Origin: Quillaja saponaria
Lineage: Eukaryota > Streptophyta > Magnoliopsida > Fabales > Quillajaceae
Assembly (NCBI GenBank): GCA_029379385.1
Contig: CM055607.1
Span: 2,170,001-2,234,000 of the forward strand
Direction of reading: 5' to 3'
DNA: 64,000 nt
Part shown: positions 1 to 13,300 of the stretch, one piece after another
Layout: each line of letters begins with the position of its first letter
Position numbering within the stretch: the first letter of the stretch is position 1
The notes under the pieces: generated by a model
Seen by the model: only the letters and a program-made list of their open reading frames with translations
What the model was told of the DNA's origin: nothing
The model's database searches: none
Program-made: the position numbers and the translations under genes

Positions 1-721
1 TTAGTAAATTTTTTTTTTCTTTTATATCTTTCACTACTGATTAGTACAAATAAATTATCATATATAGTTAAAATGTAAATCGGGTGTATCTTAGACAATT
101 TGTGTACAAATTATTTTTATGCGCAAATGAAGGAAGCTTGCAAATTCTGACATTAAACATTCAACCCACGCAAATGGGGTTCACCTCCTCACCTTTCTAG
201 CATTTTCTTCAATTTTGGGACCATTACATCTTTTACTCTTTTCCTTCAAAGCCACACTACGAAACCATACATACTTCTTCTCACAAAGTCGCTGCAGTAG
301 CATCCTCTAAAGCAAACTCAGACCTAACTAATATTTTTGGGGAATAATTTCAATTTTTTTTTATATTTAATGTACTGTGTATCTAATTTTAATATCAGTA
401 AAATAACTGTAAAAATAGAATCTTCTTTTCTTTTCTAACTATGAATATAAAACATAGGGCTCCAAAAGCAAAAACATAAAGAAGGAAAAAAAATCTGAAA
501 GGGCAATACGAGGTAAATCCTATTTATTTGAGCAGAGCCCCCGTCTGCTTAAACATTGTTACTGTAATGGGGACAAACCTGACATCTACTGAGTGCTGTT
601 GTATTTATAATGAAGATTCAGAAAACAGAAAAAACTTATTCCACTACATACTTTACAACTTTACAATTGTAGAAACAACATTTTGATACATATTTTTTGA
701 GGATAATGATGATAATCAATA
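1..721. other. Intergenic / 3' flank of the decarboxylase gene
   Basis: No coding sequence is visible. The part nearest position 721 is probably the 3' untranslated region of the minus-strand decarboxylase gene. The rest is AT-rich with homopolymer runs. Confidence 0.5.
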
Positions 722-2717
722 TTAGTAATGCAGAGTACAAGCACAATTCTGAGGACCAATATCAGCTGCAATACAAGGAGAATTAATTTTTCCATTCTGG
801 TACCAATTGGAACGTTTTTGGAGTAGCTCATTCAAAAAGACATTGATCTTCTTAATAGTGACATTAGGCATCACTACTATATGTGCAATATTTCCTTCAC
901 AAGCTAATTGCCATTTATGAACGAAGTCCTCATCTAAAGGCCGTTCAAACACAACGGTGCTGCTAAGATCATTATGCATTGCACTAATCCCTGCAAAACG
1001 TAGGCAATCCCTCAGGTATTGAGCATTCCTTAGGCACTTTTGCACTTCTTTCTGGAACCCTTTGCAACCTTTTCTACTGATTGTGTACCACAGGAAGATA
1101 GGAGCATGCCCATTTCGGCTTCCCATAATTGTTGCATCCCTTGAAGCAAGGTATTCGACATTCCTTGAGAGGGTATTGATGTGCTCGAGCCGTGTTATCT
1201 GGATACCGCAAGGCATTGGACAACCAACAAACTTGTGTCCAGAAACACTTACACTTCCAATAGGCTTCTTGAAAGTAACTTTTGGTGCCTGTTCACCACC
1301 AAGAACAATTAGACAATTTACAGAGAACAAGATCATCTATAACATCATCTATATATATATATATATATATTTGTTTCCTAATCCTGCAGAGTATAAATTG
1401 AAAAACTGAAGATGTAACTTACACGTTTAATAAAAGGCATCATAAGTCCAAATAAAGCTCCATCGCAATGAATATAGAATCGGTCACGAGTAAACCCACT
1501 TTCTTCAAGTGTTTTTATTACAAGATCAAGATCATCAACAGCTCCTTTCACAGTTGTTCCTGTAATAGATGTCACCCGGATTTAACTAGGTACAAGTATG
1601 GTGGTGTTTGGTTAGGGGAATCTACAATTGTATGAGTCCAAGAGAGAGACATAGAGACCCTATTACCTATATTTACATTGATGATGGCTGGTTTCTCCTT
1701 GTTAGCTAGTAATTTAGCTTTAAAATTAGCACAATCTATCTCGCCCGAAACTAGAGTGCCAACCTTGACACACTCCATTCTGTACATTCTAGCTGCTTTG
1801 AAGACAGAATAATGTGATTCCTTTGATGCATACAAAATTCCATTCGGAAATAATTCCCTCCTGCAAAATTGAATTACTTTTTGGTTTCCATCTTTATGGT
1901 TTTGAAGCAAGAACAATGAAGACAGAGTTTAACTTTACTAACCCAACTAAAATTCCATGAAGATTGCCTTCAGTACCACAGTTAGTAACGTATCCCCAGT
2001 ATTCATCTTTCTGTATTTCCCACAGACGGGCAAACCAATCAAGAACACCCACTTCAAACTGTCTTGAATGTAAGCCGTAATTGCTTTCGATAAACGGATC
2101 ACCGAGATTATTGATGGAGAAATGCTGCAACTGAGCCAGATCACCGTAATCGAAGTCTAAATTATAGGGATAACCTGTAGTACAGATATCAATTTTATTT
2201 ATTGAATTCTAAGCCCTCAAAATGCTAATAACTATATATGTGCCTAGAAATCAAAGGTAGCTATCCCATTAAGTAATAACTACAGCAGTTCCATACTCTT
2301 TAGTAATTGTTAGTTAAGATGGAAACAAAAACAAACAAACAAAAACCCAGGTATTTGTCCACAAAATCGTCATTTCATCACATTTTAGCCATTTGCTTCA
2401 TTATAGTTTAATTGGTGAACACAACTTTTCTTCTAATTAAAATATGAACACAATTTGCAAAGAAGAAAAAACAAGTTACCCAAATGGTGATTGGTCCTGT
2501 TAATGAGAGTCTTCTTATATCGAGCAAACAAGCTAGCCATCTGAGCTTCCTTATCCCCGGTCAAATCGTCGTTAGGATCCGGTTCTGTAATCTCAAAGCA
2601 AGAGGCGCGCATGTCCCTTCCAACAACTAACTCTTTCTTTATCTCTTCTTCCTTTTCCACCAACCTCCCACTGGGGACAGCTTGAGCCAAATTATTGATC
2701 GCCACCACATTCTCCAT
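722..2717 (-). CDS. PLP-dependent group II decarboxylase, serine/histidine decarboxylase-like
   Basis: Five exons on the minus strand join in frame: 2717-2480, 2174-1943, 1860-1667, 1559-1423 and 1288-722, all with GT donors and AG acceptors. They give 455 codons, close to plant serine decarboxylases (about 470-490). The PLP-lysine motif SGHKF puts the Schiff-base lysine near residue 286. HCDGAL, with the Asp that pairs with the pyridine nitrogen, is near 252-257. [11 protein letters not shown] is the conserved phosphate-binding region. The acidic N-terminus and the NCACTLHY end also fit plant SDC. By family knowledge it would decarboxylate serine to ethanolamine in the cytosol, although many plant members are annotated histidine decarboxylase-like. 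The start is the first ATG of exon 1. No lesion is visible, unlike the rest of the window. Confidence 0.9.
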
Positions 2718-3640
2718 CCTATCAGTCTCAAACTTAATACAACAAACCTCTCACAAGAAAAATCAGAGGGTAAAATGGTAGAGATAAAGGGAATTAATGA
2801 AGCAGAGGGGCAATTTTTGGTATTTGTAGGCACCATTGTTGCATTTGTTGATTTTTCTAGACTACTAATTAAATTTAGAGAAACGACTGGACTGTTAACA
2901 CATGCATGATATAATTTTTTAAGAATAAATAATTTATAAATTAAACACATGAGAGATCCACATTTAACTTCCTTTTCTTAATTTCTCTTATTTTTTTGGT
3001 CAGAAAGATAAATTTCTATTTTATATATTAATTATCACATTCGTGACTCAATTTATGTTTGTAACTTTATTTTAGTAAAACTACTTTGGACTTTTCTTCG
3101 CTGTTTTAAATAGTTATCAAACAAACATGATTCATTTCTGTTTTACTATATATTAAATAATTTGCACTAAGTATTTGTGTTTTGAAAATTAAGAATTATA
3201 ATGTACTATCGCCGAAAATAAAGATATGTTAAATATATTTTGAAAAGATTATAAAAATAATTTTTAATTTTGAAAAAATTATAAAAATATTATATTATTA
3301 GATAAAAAAAATGAGAGTTCACTTATAACTTCCTATTATATAATATACATAAATTTAAATTATTCAAAAAAAATAAATTTATTCATCATTTAATAACTAC
3401 TAGTAACTTTTTTACTTTTTTATCCTCTTATTCTTTTCCACATTTTTTATATATAAATACTTTTTTATCAAATTAAATTAATTTAAAATTAAACTAAAGT
3501 AAAAATAATACAAAACATATAAATATATATTACTAATTATATAATAAATAAGTGATTATGTATACATTATAATTTGTAGGCTCATTATTGTCACATGAAA
3601 AACGTGAAAAAGAATGTCTCCTTATGAATAGTGGCTAATG
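2718..3640. other. Intergenic, 5' flank of the decarboxylase gene
   Basis: This AT-rich non-coding stretch contains the presumed promoter and 5' UTR of the minus-strand decarboxylase. A 75-codon plus-strand ORF (2682-2909) overlaps that start and shows no family signature, so I do not call it. Confidence 0.4.
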
Positions 3641-3649
3641 GGCCAGGCT

Positions 3650-3765
3650 AGAAGAACCGACGTGGTTTTGTAGCTTCCTTCTTTTAATAATGCCCCGAGA
3701 GTCGACAAATGAAATTTTATCTGGGAACACGTGTAACCGCGTAGGGCCTAGGGCCTAAATATAAA
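3650..3765 (+). repeat. Dispersed ACGT-rich promoter-like block, copy 1
   Basis: A block of higher GC carries a CCGACGT core, an ATGAAATTT segment and ACACGTGT, a G-box/ABRE-type ACGT palindrome. The same ordered elements recur at 54925-55030 in the same orientation and at about 31075-31200 in reverse. It may be the conserved core of a dispersed element or a duplicated promoter fragment. A second ACACGTG lies just downstream at about 3794. Confidence 0.45.
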
Positions 3766-4319
3766 GGGCGGTGAACGAGTCACATGGATGTGGACACGTG
3801 GTGTATGCATCCACCGATCGATCCTTTTTTTTGTCAGCAAATAATTTGGGAAATTTCTGTCCCCAAGATATTTATTGTTGGGTGCGTTGGGCGTATTAGT
3901 AATTTAAAATATTATGAATAAGTTGACTCAATAGTAAATTGGTTCAGTGTTGATCTTTAATGTTCTTCTTTACAGACACAAACACATATAATCACATGAT
4001 GCAAGACCTTCGGGTCAGAAAAGTACTCTATTAGTTAATAATGCGTAGTTCAAATAATAATATATACTTGTTACAATATTAGAAGTTTGAAGTTTGAGTT
4101 TAAAAAAAATACTTATTAAAAAAATAGTCATTAATTTTCAATGAGATTAATCTTATATTAAAAAGTGTGAAAATATTTATGAATAAAAAAAAAGAAAAAA
4201 AAGAGAAGAAATCTATTTATTATTCATGTCAAGATCCTCAAGTGTAGGAGAGAAATCAAAACTTTCAAGCGTCTAAGATATTAGTAATGCAATATACATG
4301 AGACTAATATATTATAACT

Positions 4320-7300
4320 TTCAAGTATTTTTTCTTAAATAAGTTTTAAATTATAAATAAATGACACATTTTATAATTTAAATTTTTTTAGTTTACAATA
4401 TTTAATTGGAAGACAAACTTTAAAAAATTAGATAACATGAATTTAGAAAACAAATAAATGTAAGATATAATCATTAATTAGTAGAGAATACCTCTTTTCT
4501 ATTTTACTAAAACGAGTATATTACAATTAAAAAATAAAATTAATATAATATATATTGCTGTTAAGAAAATGAAAGGTGTGGAAAATATAAAAAAATGAAA
4601 TACACAGTACCCATTTGAAAAGATAAAATGGTATGATTTTTGGTACCTTGGAGATAAATTGGGACATTTTAAATAATTGTTTTTCTAAAATAATTACTGA
4701 AACTGTTAGTTTTTCAACTAATTCATGGAAGAGAGTGTTAATTTCTCATAATTTTGAAACTTAGTGTCTTGTCACTAAACTATCTTGAACTTTTATCTTG
4801 AACTTTGTGTCTTGTCAGTAAATCACAAGAGAGGAGTGGAATTTTCTTAATATCATATTGATTAGTCAATTACAATCATCAGTTAATTTGAAGGTAATTG
4901 GACTCAAAATAACAATTTGATAAAACATAGTTTTGAATCATTCCTTCCGATATCATGTTTTACTATCCTTTAAATCGAAGCAATAATTTTTAAAGAGTCT
5001 AAACAGAGAATTCATATATATATATACATTTTTTTTTTGTAAAAAACCATATAGAGTTTATACCATCGCTTTACAAATCAATACAAATTGTTGTTTGTGC
5101 ACTATTTTTATCCATTAAATTTTATTCTCAAAATTTGTGTTCACAATTGCTATTAAAAATTTATTACAATTCTATTAATATTAACATAGAGAAGGATTAG
5201 AAGAATAGTTATTTAATTGCTAAAATATTACAAAAAAACAACAAAATAATTGACAAAGTGTGTTATGTATATTAAAAATTCATCAGGATTATTTAAGAAA
5301 TTTTAAAAATGTACAGTTTTAAAGTTTCATAGAAGCTACCATCAACCAGCCAACGAGTTGACGAGTTGCTAGGTAGAAGGGGGATGTGTTCGGGAGTCAT
5401 ATGAACATTAAAGTGTTTAAAAAAAATTTAAAGAAAGTAAATAGAGTATATTTTATTTAGATTGAATTGGGGTCAAGTTTTAAATATTTTAAATTAAATT
5501 ATTAATAAAACAATTATATTTAGTACGTTTAGGTCGAGTTGTGATATGATTAGATCCCTTACTAGCCATAACCCGACTACATGTGTGGGGCTCCGTCCAA
5601 AATGCGAAAACAAAAATCGTGGATCAAGTGGAGATGAAGAGTCCATTTGGTACATGGTCTGACATCTTCAATTGCCGATTGGCGAGCTCTGATCGGAGAT
5701 TGAGCAAGTTGGACTTTTCCAATCTGTAAATTGAGTCAATCACGATCTGATCTAATCTAAACCAAATTGATAATCATAAATTGGTATTGACTAACTTATG
5801 AAAATTCAATTATATTATCACATACAAATAGACAAATTAACTTATCCTTAAATTTTTTTATTTATTATTATTATATTTTTTCCCAAGCTAAAATTTTACT
5901 GAAATTTTATTTTTAATAATAATTATCTATTTACTTAAGTTAATTCATGTAAACAAAAATATTCCTATTAAAACCAAATAAGAAAAATAATATCAAAATG
6001 TAAATTTTGAAATTCCACTCATATATATATATATATTAAATAGAGTTAGATAATCTCTTTTATTAATTTTTTTTTTATATTTAAAGTTTAATGTAAGGTC
6101 ACATTGTGGTTGAAATAATAATAAAAAATTATTATTATATTAATCTAGAATTTTTAGAAAAATTAATCAATTTAATTTTATAGAATAATATTTTTTGGTA
6201 AGTAAAAAATAATTTTTTGCACAGTATGTGATGAAATGTATAAATTTTACTGTAATTTGACACCCAACCTAACTTATACCATATATATACTAAATACATA
6301 TTAGATTTATCAACCTGATTTATTCATTTGAATAATAAACACGTAGTTTTTTTTTTTGTGTGTGATTAATTACAAGGAAAAAAAGAAAACAAAACTAAAG
6401 AGCATGGATAGCAGTCCTACGTTGCCAAGCAACACCTTTTTTGTCAGGCTCTACTAACAGACCTACGGAGGGGGCAATTTGACTTCAAATAATATCTTCC
6501 TCATCCCCATCTAGAATCAAAATTTCTAAATAATTTACAACTCTATTTTCTTCACGATGAACATGCTAGATATGGACATCCTAGTCTCTATGAAGAATTT
6601 CCCAGATGTTCTTGATGATAGGCTTGCAATCATTAAGCTTGTGATCAGTCTTACTTACCAACTCTAAAATCCTTTGAATCTACTTCCGCTACCACTTTCT
6701 TAAAGCCTTTATTTCAAACAGTTAGGAGACCTAATCTCAGATCCCATAATTCAGTTCTAACAGGATAGCACCACTTTATTTTTCTTCCAAAATCCAACTC
6801 CTAATCTCCCAAGTAATTCTGAATAACCCCAGTTGCGTTAGCTTGTCGTGGGCTAATAAACACAAAATTCATTTATGGCATCTAATTTTTACAATTTGAC
6901 TTATGCAATATAACTTATAGTCAATCTGACTTTTATAATCCGTAAATCAAACGGATTCGAAGTTTCCTAAACAATATCGAAAAATGCAATCCTACTAATT
7001 TTTTTTTTTTTCTAGAAATAAAACTTGTATTAGCAGGAAACGGTAGTCCTATGTTTTTGTGTAGCACTATGTATGAACTACACGTGGACCATCATTTGTT
7101 GAAATTGTTAACGTTTAGCATCCATTTCTATCAAAATCTAGTTGTTGAACATCGATTGTTGGAGTAGGAAAAGAATCCATGCATTCTGCACTTATTGCCA
7201 CATCCAATGTAAGAATTTACTATAAATTGGTCAAATGGTTTGAATCTTCTATATTAAGCTTTTTCACGCATCTTAAAAATCCCATTAAATTGAAGAATGA

Positions 7301-7690
7301 AGATTACTTTTTCTGTCTTTGTTTCCTACGTAGTATCGTGGTTAATATTTTTCTCCTCCTTGTTAACATTCTAGTTTTGTAGTAATTTCTATTTTGTTAA
7401 GGCTAGAAGGTTTCACACTTTTTATACATAAATAGATCTCTTTTATTATTATTAATTAGTTAATTTGTAAGAGTGAGTTACAACATCCTATTAGCAGTGG
7501 CGGAGTTAGACATTTATTCTTGGAGGACAATTAAAATTTTATATAAACATATCAAACTAGCAAAAAAAAAAAAAAAATTTCTAAGTTACAAAGGAAAAAT
7601 AAGTTTTAATTGATTATCTTATAGTCTTGTGTTTTAAGTTTTAATTAATTAGTCTTGTAGTCTAATAGGTGAAAATTTGATTTGATTTTA
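4320..7690 (+). repeat. Large duplicon, left copy (partner 61030-63200)
   Basis: The order of sequence blocks here recurs at 61.0-63.2 kb. Shared blocks include the segment with GTGTGGGGCTCCGTCC (about 5580 and 62240), the stretch with TTTTTGTGTAGCACTATGTA (about 7050 and 62590), and GGTTGTTGAACATCGATTG-like sequence (about 7140 and 62680). A shorter, more diverged copy is at 32190-32760. It is non-coding and AT-rich. The 67-codon ORF at 7179-7382 lies in it and has no recognisable features. Confidence 0.7.
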
Positions 7691-8800
7691 TTTTTGGAGG
7701 AGTCCCTAGTATTAAACAAGAGAATAATACAAGTTTAAAAATTAATTTTGAAATATAATATTAATATTTTTTGAAAAAAATTTAAGGGGCCATATTCTCT
7801 TTCGATCCCTTAAAAGCTCCTCACTCAAGGGAGGATCCTTTAAGGGCCCAGAGGGGGCCAAGGCCACCCCAGAATTTTCAAAAATATTAATATTAATATC
7901 ATGGTCCTTCCAAAAGTAAAAGCTAAATAACATTTTCATTTTTTAAACTACAAGATTAATAGGTTAAAATTTAAAGCCCAATAGACAATAGGATTCTTAT
8001 AAAATATTAAGTTAGGGTTTCTCTTATCTTCACCTTGTAATTTGTGTTGCCAACCATCAACCACCAAAATGAATTCTGAGTAAAGCTCTCTCGACATTAG
8101 ACATTAGAGAGGGGCCATTATCCAGGTTTAAAGGAGAGAAGAGATTTCTGCCTAAAAAAATAGATAAAAGTTTATTTTAAAGATTATATTATTATACCCA
8201 TAATATATAAAAATTTAATATAATTTAAATTTCTTTTTATTTCAAAATTTACTTTCAGGACAAGTATTGAGTGTGTCCAATAACGATATAGAAAAAAATT
8301 ATTATTTTTTGCTGGATAAGCAAAATTTGAGAATTGAACCAGTAACAAGTAAATATATTCTAATTTTTAATTTTTTAAATATATTCTATTTATTTGTTAT
8401 TAGTTTAGAATAAATAACTATGGAAAAAAAATATCAATATCAATTTACTAATTTAGAAGAGCGTAGCTCACAATTTTAAATTTTATGTAAGTAACTCAAG
8501 ATGTATTAAAAAATATTTATTTTTGTCTTTTAACTTTTGTAGTTTATAAATTTTTATTTTATTTTATGAATTATAGAGTTTCTTATATATATATATATAT
8601 ATATTTTTTTTTTTTATAATTACTGTAATTATATATATTTATATAAAATTTTAATCAATTTCTAGCTCCGTCACAACCTCACTTGCCTATTAAAACAACG
8701 TCACAACTACATTTACCCAGCCCAAGAGTACAGTACCCATTTTGAAATGTCGGGTGCCAAAATGGACTCCACCTCACAAGTCGATAGAACGGCATCCAAT
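7690..8800. other. Intergenic, no gene seen
   Basis: AT-rich sequence. A short GC-richer patch at about 7790-7870 gives a 65-codon minus-strand ORF with no recognisable motif. A TA-dinucleotide run lies at about 8584-8602. Confidence 0.4.
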
Positions 8801-9300
8801 GTCGAAAGTCTTTCATATATTAACTCTATTAAATATCACATGCCTTTTCATTTTCATGTGCGTTTGAGCTCTTTCATCTCACCAAATGTGGGCTAACTAT
8901 TGGATTAATGTCACATTATATATTAAAATTTTATATTCTCTCTTAAGTCAAGGTCAATGCCATTTATTTATCAAGCATTCCGCACTTGCTGCCATTTTCC
9001 ACTGATCAAAATATGTTATTCTTTGTTCAACGCTTTAGCTCAAAACCTATGATATGAAAACAGCTAAGGTCGTAATTAATTATCGCCATCTCAATATTAT
9101 TTTTCTATAAAAAAAAGAAAAAAAGCAAAAATAAATAGCAAATTCGATTAACAAATTTTGTATCGATACTAAATATTTGGTAACATTAGAACCAGTTTGA
9201 TATATTGGAGCATGGTTTTTAATTTTGTATTTTGTATTAATTTTTTTTTTGTGTGGAAATGATTGATTACGGTAACTCAATATGATAATTTATTTAGTTA
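8801..9300 (+). repeat. Intergenic repeat, copy A (partners 12069-12490, 47760-48060, 63570-63830)
   Basis: From GTCGAAAGTCTTTCATATAT onward this block matches 12069-12490 closely. Shorter, more diverged copies are at about 47760 and 63570. All share TCTCACCAAATG-GGGCTAACTATTG-type text. It is non-coding and marks breakpoints between duplicated units. Confidence 0.7.
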
Positions 9301-9639
9301 ATTATTTTAAAAAAAGGAATTCAGATTCTAGTTTACACGCTAAATCAAATAAATTTTAAAAAAAGAGATCTATTACGGCAAATATATATCTTGATAATAA
9401 TATACTATAAATTTTAATAGTTCTAAATTATGTGATTATCTAATGGAACACATTAAAAATAGTATACCATAATTCGAACAAAAAAAATATTATACCAATT
9501 ATATATATTACAAGAAATTTAAAACAAAAACAATTGAATTGTACATGTGTCTTCTCTCTCATAATTTTTTCTTCTAATTGATGCAAAAATATTTTCAAAA
9601 ATTTTACCGCACCAACTATTTTTAGAAAACTTATTAGAA

Positions 9640-9960
9640 AAAAAACCTCTAAGATTTGACTTACTTTATAGATATCTTAAGTTTATGTAGGCTTAATATA
9701 AAGTTTGTTGACACCAAAGTATTTCTTTACAATTCTCTAATTAATTAAAGATTAAAACGGTATTTTTTTTTATATCTCATGTGAAAGCTAGCTAGGTGGG
9801 TTTATGAAAGAATTGGATGACCTATATATACAGATCTCTAATGAATTATACATATATGTTAGCATGCTAGCTGTGCAAGGAATCTTGTAGTCTAACTATT
9901 AGACAATAGATTCAAAACATAATTTTAGAACTAGTTTGATATATTGGAAAATGAATTTCT
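9640..9960 (+). repeat. Orphan copy of the TNL 5' flank
   Basis: Sequence around ATGTTAGCATGCTAGCTG and TTAGACAATAGATTCAAAA matches the regions just upstream of the TNL at 14220-14440 and the TNL pseudogene at 58380-58600. No TNL coding sequence follows; it passes instead into the TIR-GRX upstream type. This looks like a recombination junction between two gene families' flanks. Confidence 0.5.
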
Positions 9961-10769
9961 TTTTTTTTTTCTTTTTTTGGGAATGATTGATTACTGTAAC
10001 TCAATATGATACTTTAATTAGTTAATTGTTTTAAAATTTAATTCTAAAAAAAAAAGAAAAAGAAAATTGGTTTCGATTTTATAGGCTAAATCATCTAAAT
10101 TTTAAAAAGATATCTTATGGTATTATACATAAATTTTATTAGTTCTAAATTACATGATTATCTAATGAAACATATTAAGGTTTGGTTTGGTAATGCTCGT
10201 TAGAAAGTACTTATGCTTATGAAGAGTATAAATCAATTTTTTTTATTTTTGGTAAAAATAAGTTAGGCTGCTCTGCTCTAGACATTTAAAACCTAAGGGT
10301 ATTTTTAAAAGCACTTCAAAAGGTGTTTTAAAAAATGATTTTAGTGCTTAAAAATTTTAAAAACTAATATAACCATATTTTTTAATAAAAAAATCACAAC
10401 AATACTAAATCAAGTCTAATTTTGTACCTTTTACTTATTGATACCAGTTTTTATATTATTTTACCAAACACTACTAATATGGTATTTTAAATTTAATTCT
10501 AAAAGAGCCAGAAGAGTACAACACTGCTTAATAAACTATAATATTACCAACCCAAGCCTAAAATTATTATACCATAATTCAAAAGAAAAAAAGTTATTAT
10601 ACAAATTATATATATTACAAGAAGTTTAAAACAAAAACATTACGTGTGTCTTCTCCCTCATAATATTTTCTTCTAATTGATGCAAAAATGTCTTTAGAAA
10701 TTTCATCATAACAAGTATGTTTAGAAAACTTACTCAAAAAAAAAAAAAGCCTTAAACAATGAATTATAT

Positions 10770-10990
10770 CGATGACCTAGTCAATTTTCAATTGGTTTTC
10801 CGGCTTTTACTAAGCTGGCATGGCATCTAAATGGAAGGCGCTAGGTCTCCAAACTCACCCATTAAATAGCACAAAAAAAGAAGCTCGAACTAAGTACTAG
10901 TGTACTACTAACTATACTATACTTCCTTAGTATCATCATCCAACTATATATCCATATTTGCTTAGCTAGCAAATTGGTTTTTGCTTTATC
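10770..10990 (+). promoter_or_regulatory. Conserved upstream region / 5' UTR of TIR-GRX copy 1
   Basis: This stretch is nearly identical to 33905-34096 and 44308-44528, the regions before the other MSYSSSS-starting TIR genes. It runs from GATGACCTAGTCAATTTTC, through GCTGGCATGGCATCT and AAACTCACCCATTAAATAGC, to the start codon. CATTAAATAG could act as a TATA-like element about 130 bases before the ATG. Conservation across copies reflects recent duplication and supports the chosen start. Confidence 0.5.
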
Positions 10991-12155
10991 ATGTCTTACT
11001 CCTCTTCTTCCACCTATGGACATGGATGGACTTACGATGTCTTCATGAGCTTTAGAGATGAAGATACCCGTAAAAAGCTTACAAGCCACCTCTTTGACCG
11101 TTTCGCTGAAAGTGGAATCAATGTCTTCAGAGATGATAGGGAAGTTCATATGGGGCAAGAGATTTCACAAGCTCTTATCACAGCTATCGAAGAATCAAGG
11201 CTTTACATCGTTGTATTCTCTAAAAATTATGCAGAATCCACTTGGTGCGTTGATGAACTTGTCAAGATCCTCGATTGTAAGAAACGAAAGAAACGGGTGA
11301 TTCTGCCAGTGTTTTATGAAGTTGAACCGACTGAAGTACGTAAGCGGCAGAGTGGGAATTTTAAATAAGCAATGATTGTCCATGAAAGCACATTTAAGTA
11401 TAACATGGACAAGGTGATAACTTGGAAGTCGGCTCTCCAAGAAGTCACAAGTTTATACGGTGTTGATTACAGCACATTCCCGTGTGTAAATTTCACTTTT
11501 GTTTTCCATGCATTGCATGGCTCATATATATGCAAGTGTTTCTCATAAAAGAAAAAGAAAATTTACATATTTGAATGGATTTAAGATGAATATTTTCTGA
11601 CAAATAAGGATCCATGTATTGTTTTTATTTTTGAATGTGGCAGGGATGAAGCTGCCTTATCAAAAAAATCATCACGGTCGTCTCAAGAAACCTGAATATC
11701 ACCAAGACTGATCAGTCCAGTTTTGATAAGAGGAGGGTCAGTCAGAAACAAACCATGTCGGACTTTGATAAGAGGATGATGATGAGCCAGAAGCAGGACC
11801 TACTTAGCAAGGTCCCAAAAGAAGTGCCCACCTAGAGGGGCTGATGCATGGTTGGTACACGACGTCGTTAGGCGTGGTGATTCCCACCTTGGATGCCTGT
11901 GGTTGTGTGAAGAGAGTTTTGCACGGACACCAGGTGAGATTGGAGGAGCGAGACCTATGGGAAGGCGAATCTGATGGATACTTGAATGAGTTGAAGAAGT
12001 TGTTGGGTAGAAGAGTGGTGTTGCCGAGTGTGTTTGTGAATGGAAGATACTTGGGGGGAGTAGAGGATGTCGAAAGTCTTTCATATATTAACTCTATTAA
12101 ATATCGCATGCCTTTTCATTTTCAGAGCTCTTTCATCTCACCAAATGTGGGCTAA
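10991..12155 (+). pseudogene. TIR-glutaredoxin fusion, copy 1 (broken)
   Basis: Exon 1 (10991-11481) encodes a plant TIR domain: YDVFMSFRDEDTRKK near the start, then FSKNYAESTWCVDEL with the catalytic-position glutamate. A TAA at 11366-11368 sits where the other copies have GAA, just after QSGNFK. The frame reopens and reaches a GT donor. Exon 2 starts after GGCAG at 11644 with the DEAA linker. It carries a base loss near 11661 and another indel around 11847. From about 11856 it encodes a GRX-like domain: YTTSLG, ERDLWEG, LPSVFVNGRYLGG. The match to the other copies stops at about 12069, where the repeat also found at 8801 begins, so the natural C-terminus is replaced. Domain assignment is secure; function is inferred lost. 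Confidence 0.75.
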
Positions 12156-12490
12156 CTATTGGATTAATTTCACATTATATATTAAACTTTTATATTCTCT
12201 TTTAAGTCAAGGTCAATGCCATTTATTTATCAAGCAGTCCGCACTTGCTGCCGTTTCCCACTGATCAAAATGTATTCTCCATCTCAATAATTGTTCTTTT
12301 GCGAAAAAAAGAAAGAGAGAAAAAAGCCAATTTGATTAACAATTTTTTTTGCATCCAGGTAAAATTAGAACTAGTTTAATATATAGGAGCATGATTCTTT
12401 CTGTTTTTGTTTTGTTTTTTTTTTTAAATATTGATCACTGTAACTGAATATGATAATTTATTGAGTTAATTATTTTAAAATTTAAATTAA
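12069..12490 (+). repeat. Intergenic repeat, copy B, fused into the GRX reading frame
   Basis: The sequence from GTCGAAAGTCTTTCATATAT copies 8801 onward. Its left edge lies inside the GRX coding sequence of copy 1 directly after the ...GGVEDV codons, so this is the truncating breakpoint. Confidence 0.65.
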
Positions 12491-13090
12491 TTATCTATAA
12501 ATATATATCTGACTATCTGTTGGTTCACTTTTTTTTAAGATATGCGAGAGGGAAATTCACGACAAGCAAATTTTTTTTTTTTTTTTTTTCAGGGTCTTCA
12601 ATCAACTTGTGTAAGTTAATCGAGTCATAAAATTCACAACAAAACTATAAGCTTAGCTTGAAAGTCTTCATATTTAAACATAATTTCTTTCGCACATGCA
12701 CGTAAAAGCAAACTGTAATAATCTTAAGCCTAGTTGGTGTAGGATTTTTACCCAAATTTTTATTTGGTAATTTCTTAATTAATTAATTTGGTGAACAATG
12801 AAAGAATTAATTAGATATTAGTGAAGATTTCTTAATTAGTTTATTATTGACCAAGAAATAAATAATTAGATTTTGATGGCATGTAAGTCTAATTAAAAGT
12901 GGAAGAAAATTTTGTTTGTTAGGTAAATTTTATGTAATATTAAAATATAAGTGTGAGAGAGTTATAGGTATAAGAACTAGAGAGATTTAGTATTTATGAA
13001 AAGCTCTTAAGAATTAGGACGAAAGAAAGATTAGTAAAACGGGGAAGTGAGAATATTACGTGTAAACATGTAACCAGAAGATTCATCCAC
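12491..13090. other. Intergenic, no gene seen
   Basis: AT-rich, with a T run of about 23 bases at 12569-12590. No coding or RNA feature is evident. Confidence 0.4.
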
Positions 13091-13099
13091 TTCTTCCTG

Positions 13100-13300
13100 C
13101 ATTGGTAAATGGAACTACTGTCTCTTCATCAGCTTTAGAGGTAAAGATATTTGCAACAATTTTGTAAGCCATCTTTATGCTGAGTTGACAAGAAAGGGGA
13201 TCAATACCTTCAAAGTGATACGCAGCCCGAGGGAGGATAAAAGATTTTACCATTTATTCTCAAAGCTACAGAAGAATCAAGAATTTCATGAATTAAAATT
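13100..13300 (+). pseudogene. TIR-domain relic
   Basis: About 190 bases align by eye with a TNL TIR exon. Codons for SFRGKDICN-like, then LTRKGINTFK-like, then KATEESRIS-like residues appear in order, but in different frames and with stops. The equivalent of the catalytic STWC region is absent. It appears to be a truncated remnant with no start, splice site or partner exons. Confidence 0.6.

Noticed and set aside
1062..1409. 115-codon plus-strand ORF
   Set aside because: It is antisense to exon 5 of the decarboxylase gene and includes the intron TA repeat; a shadow frame.
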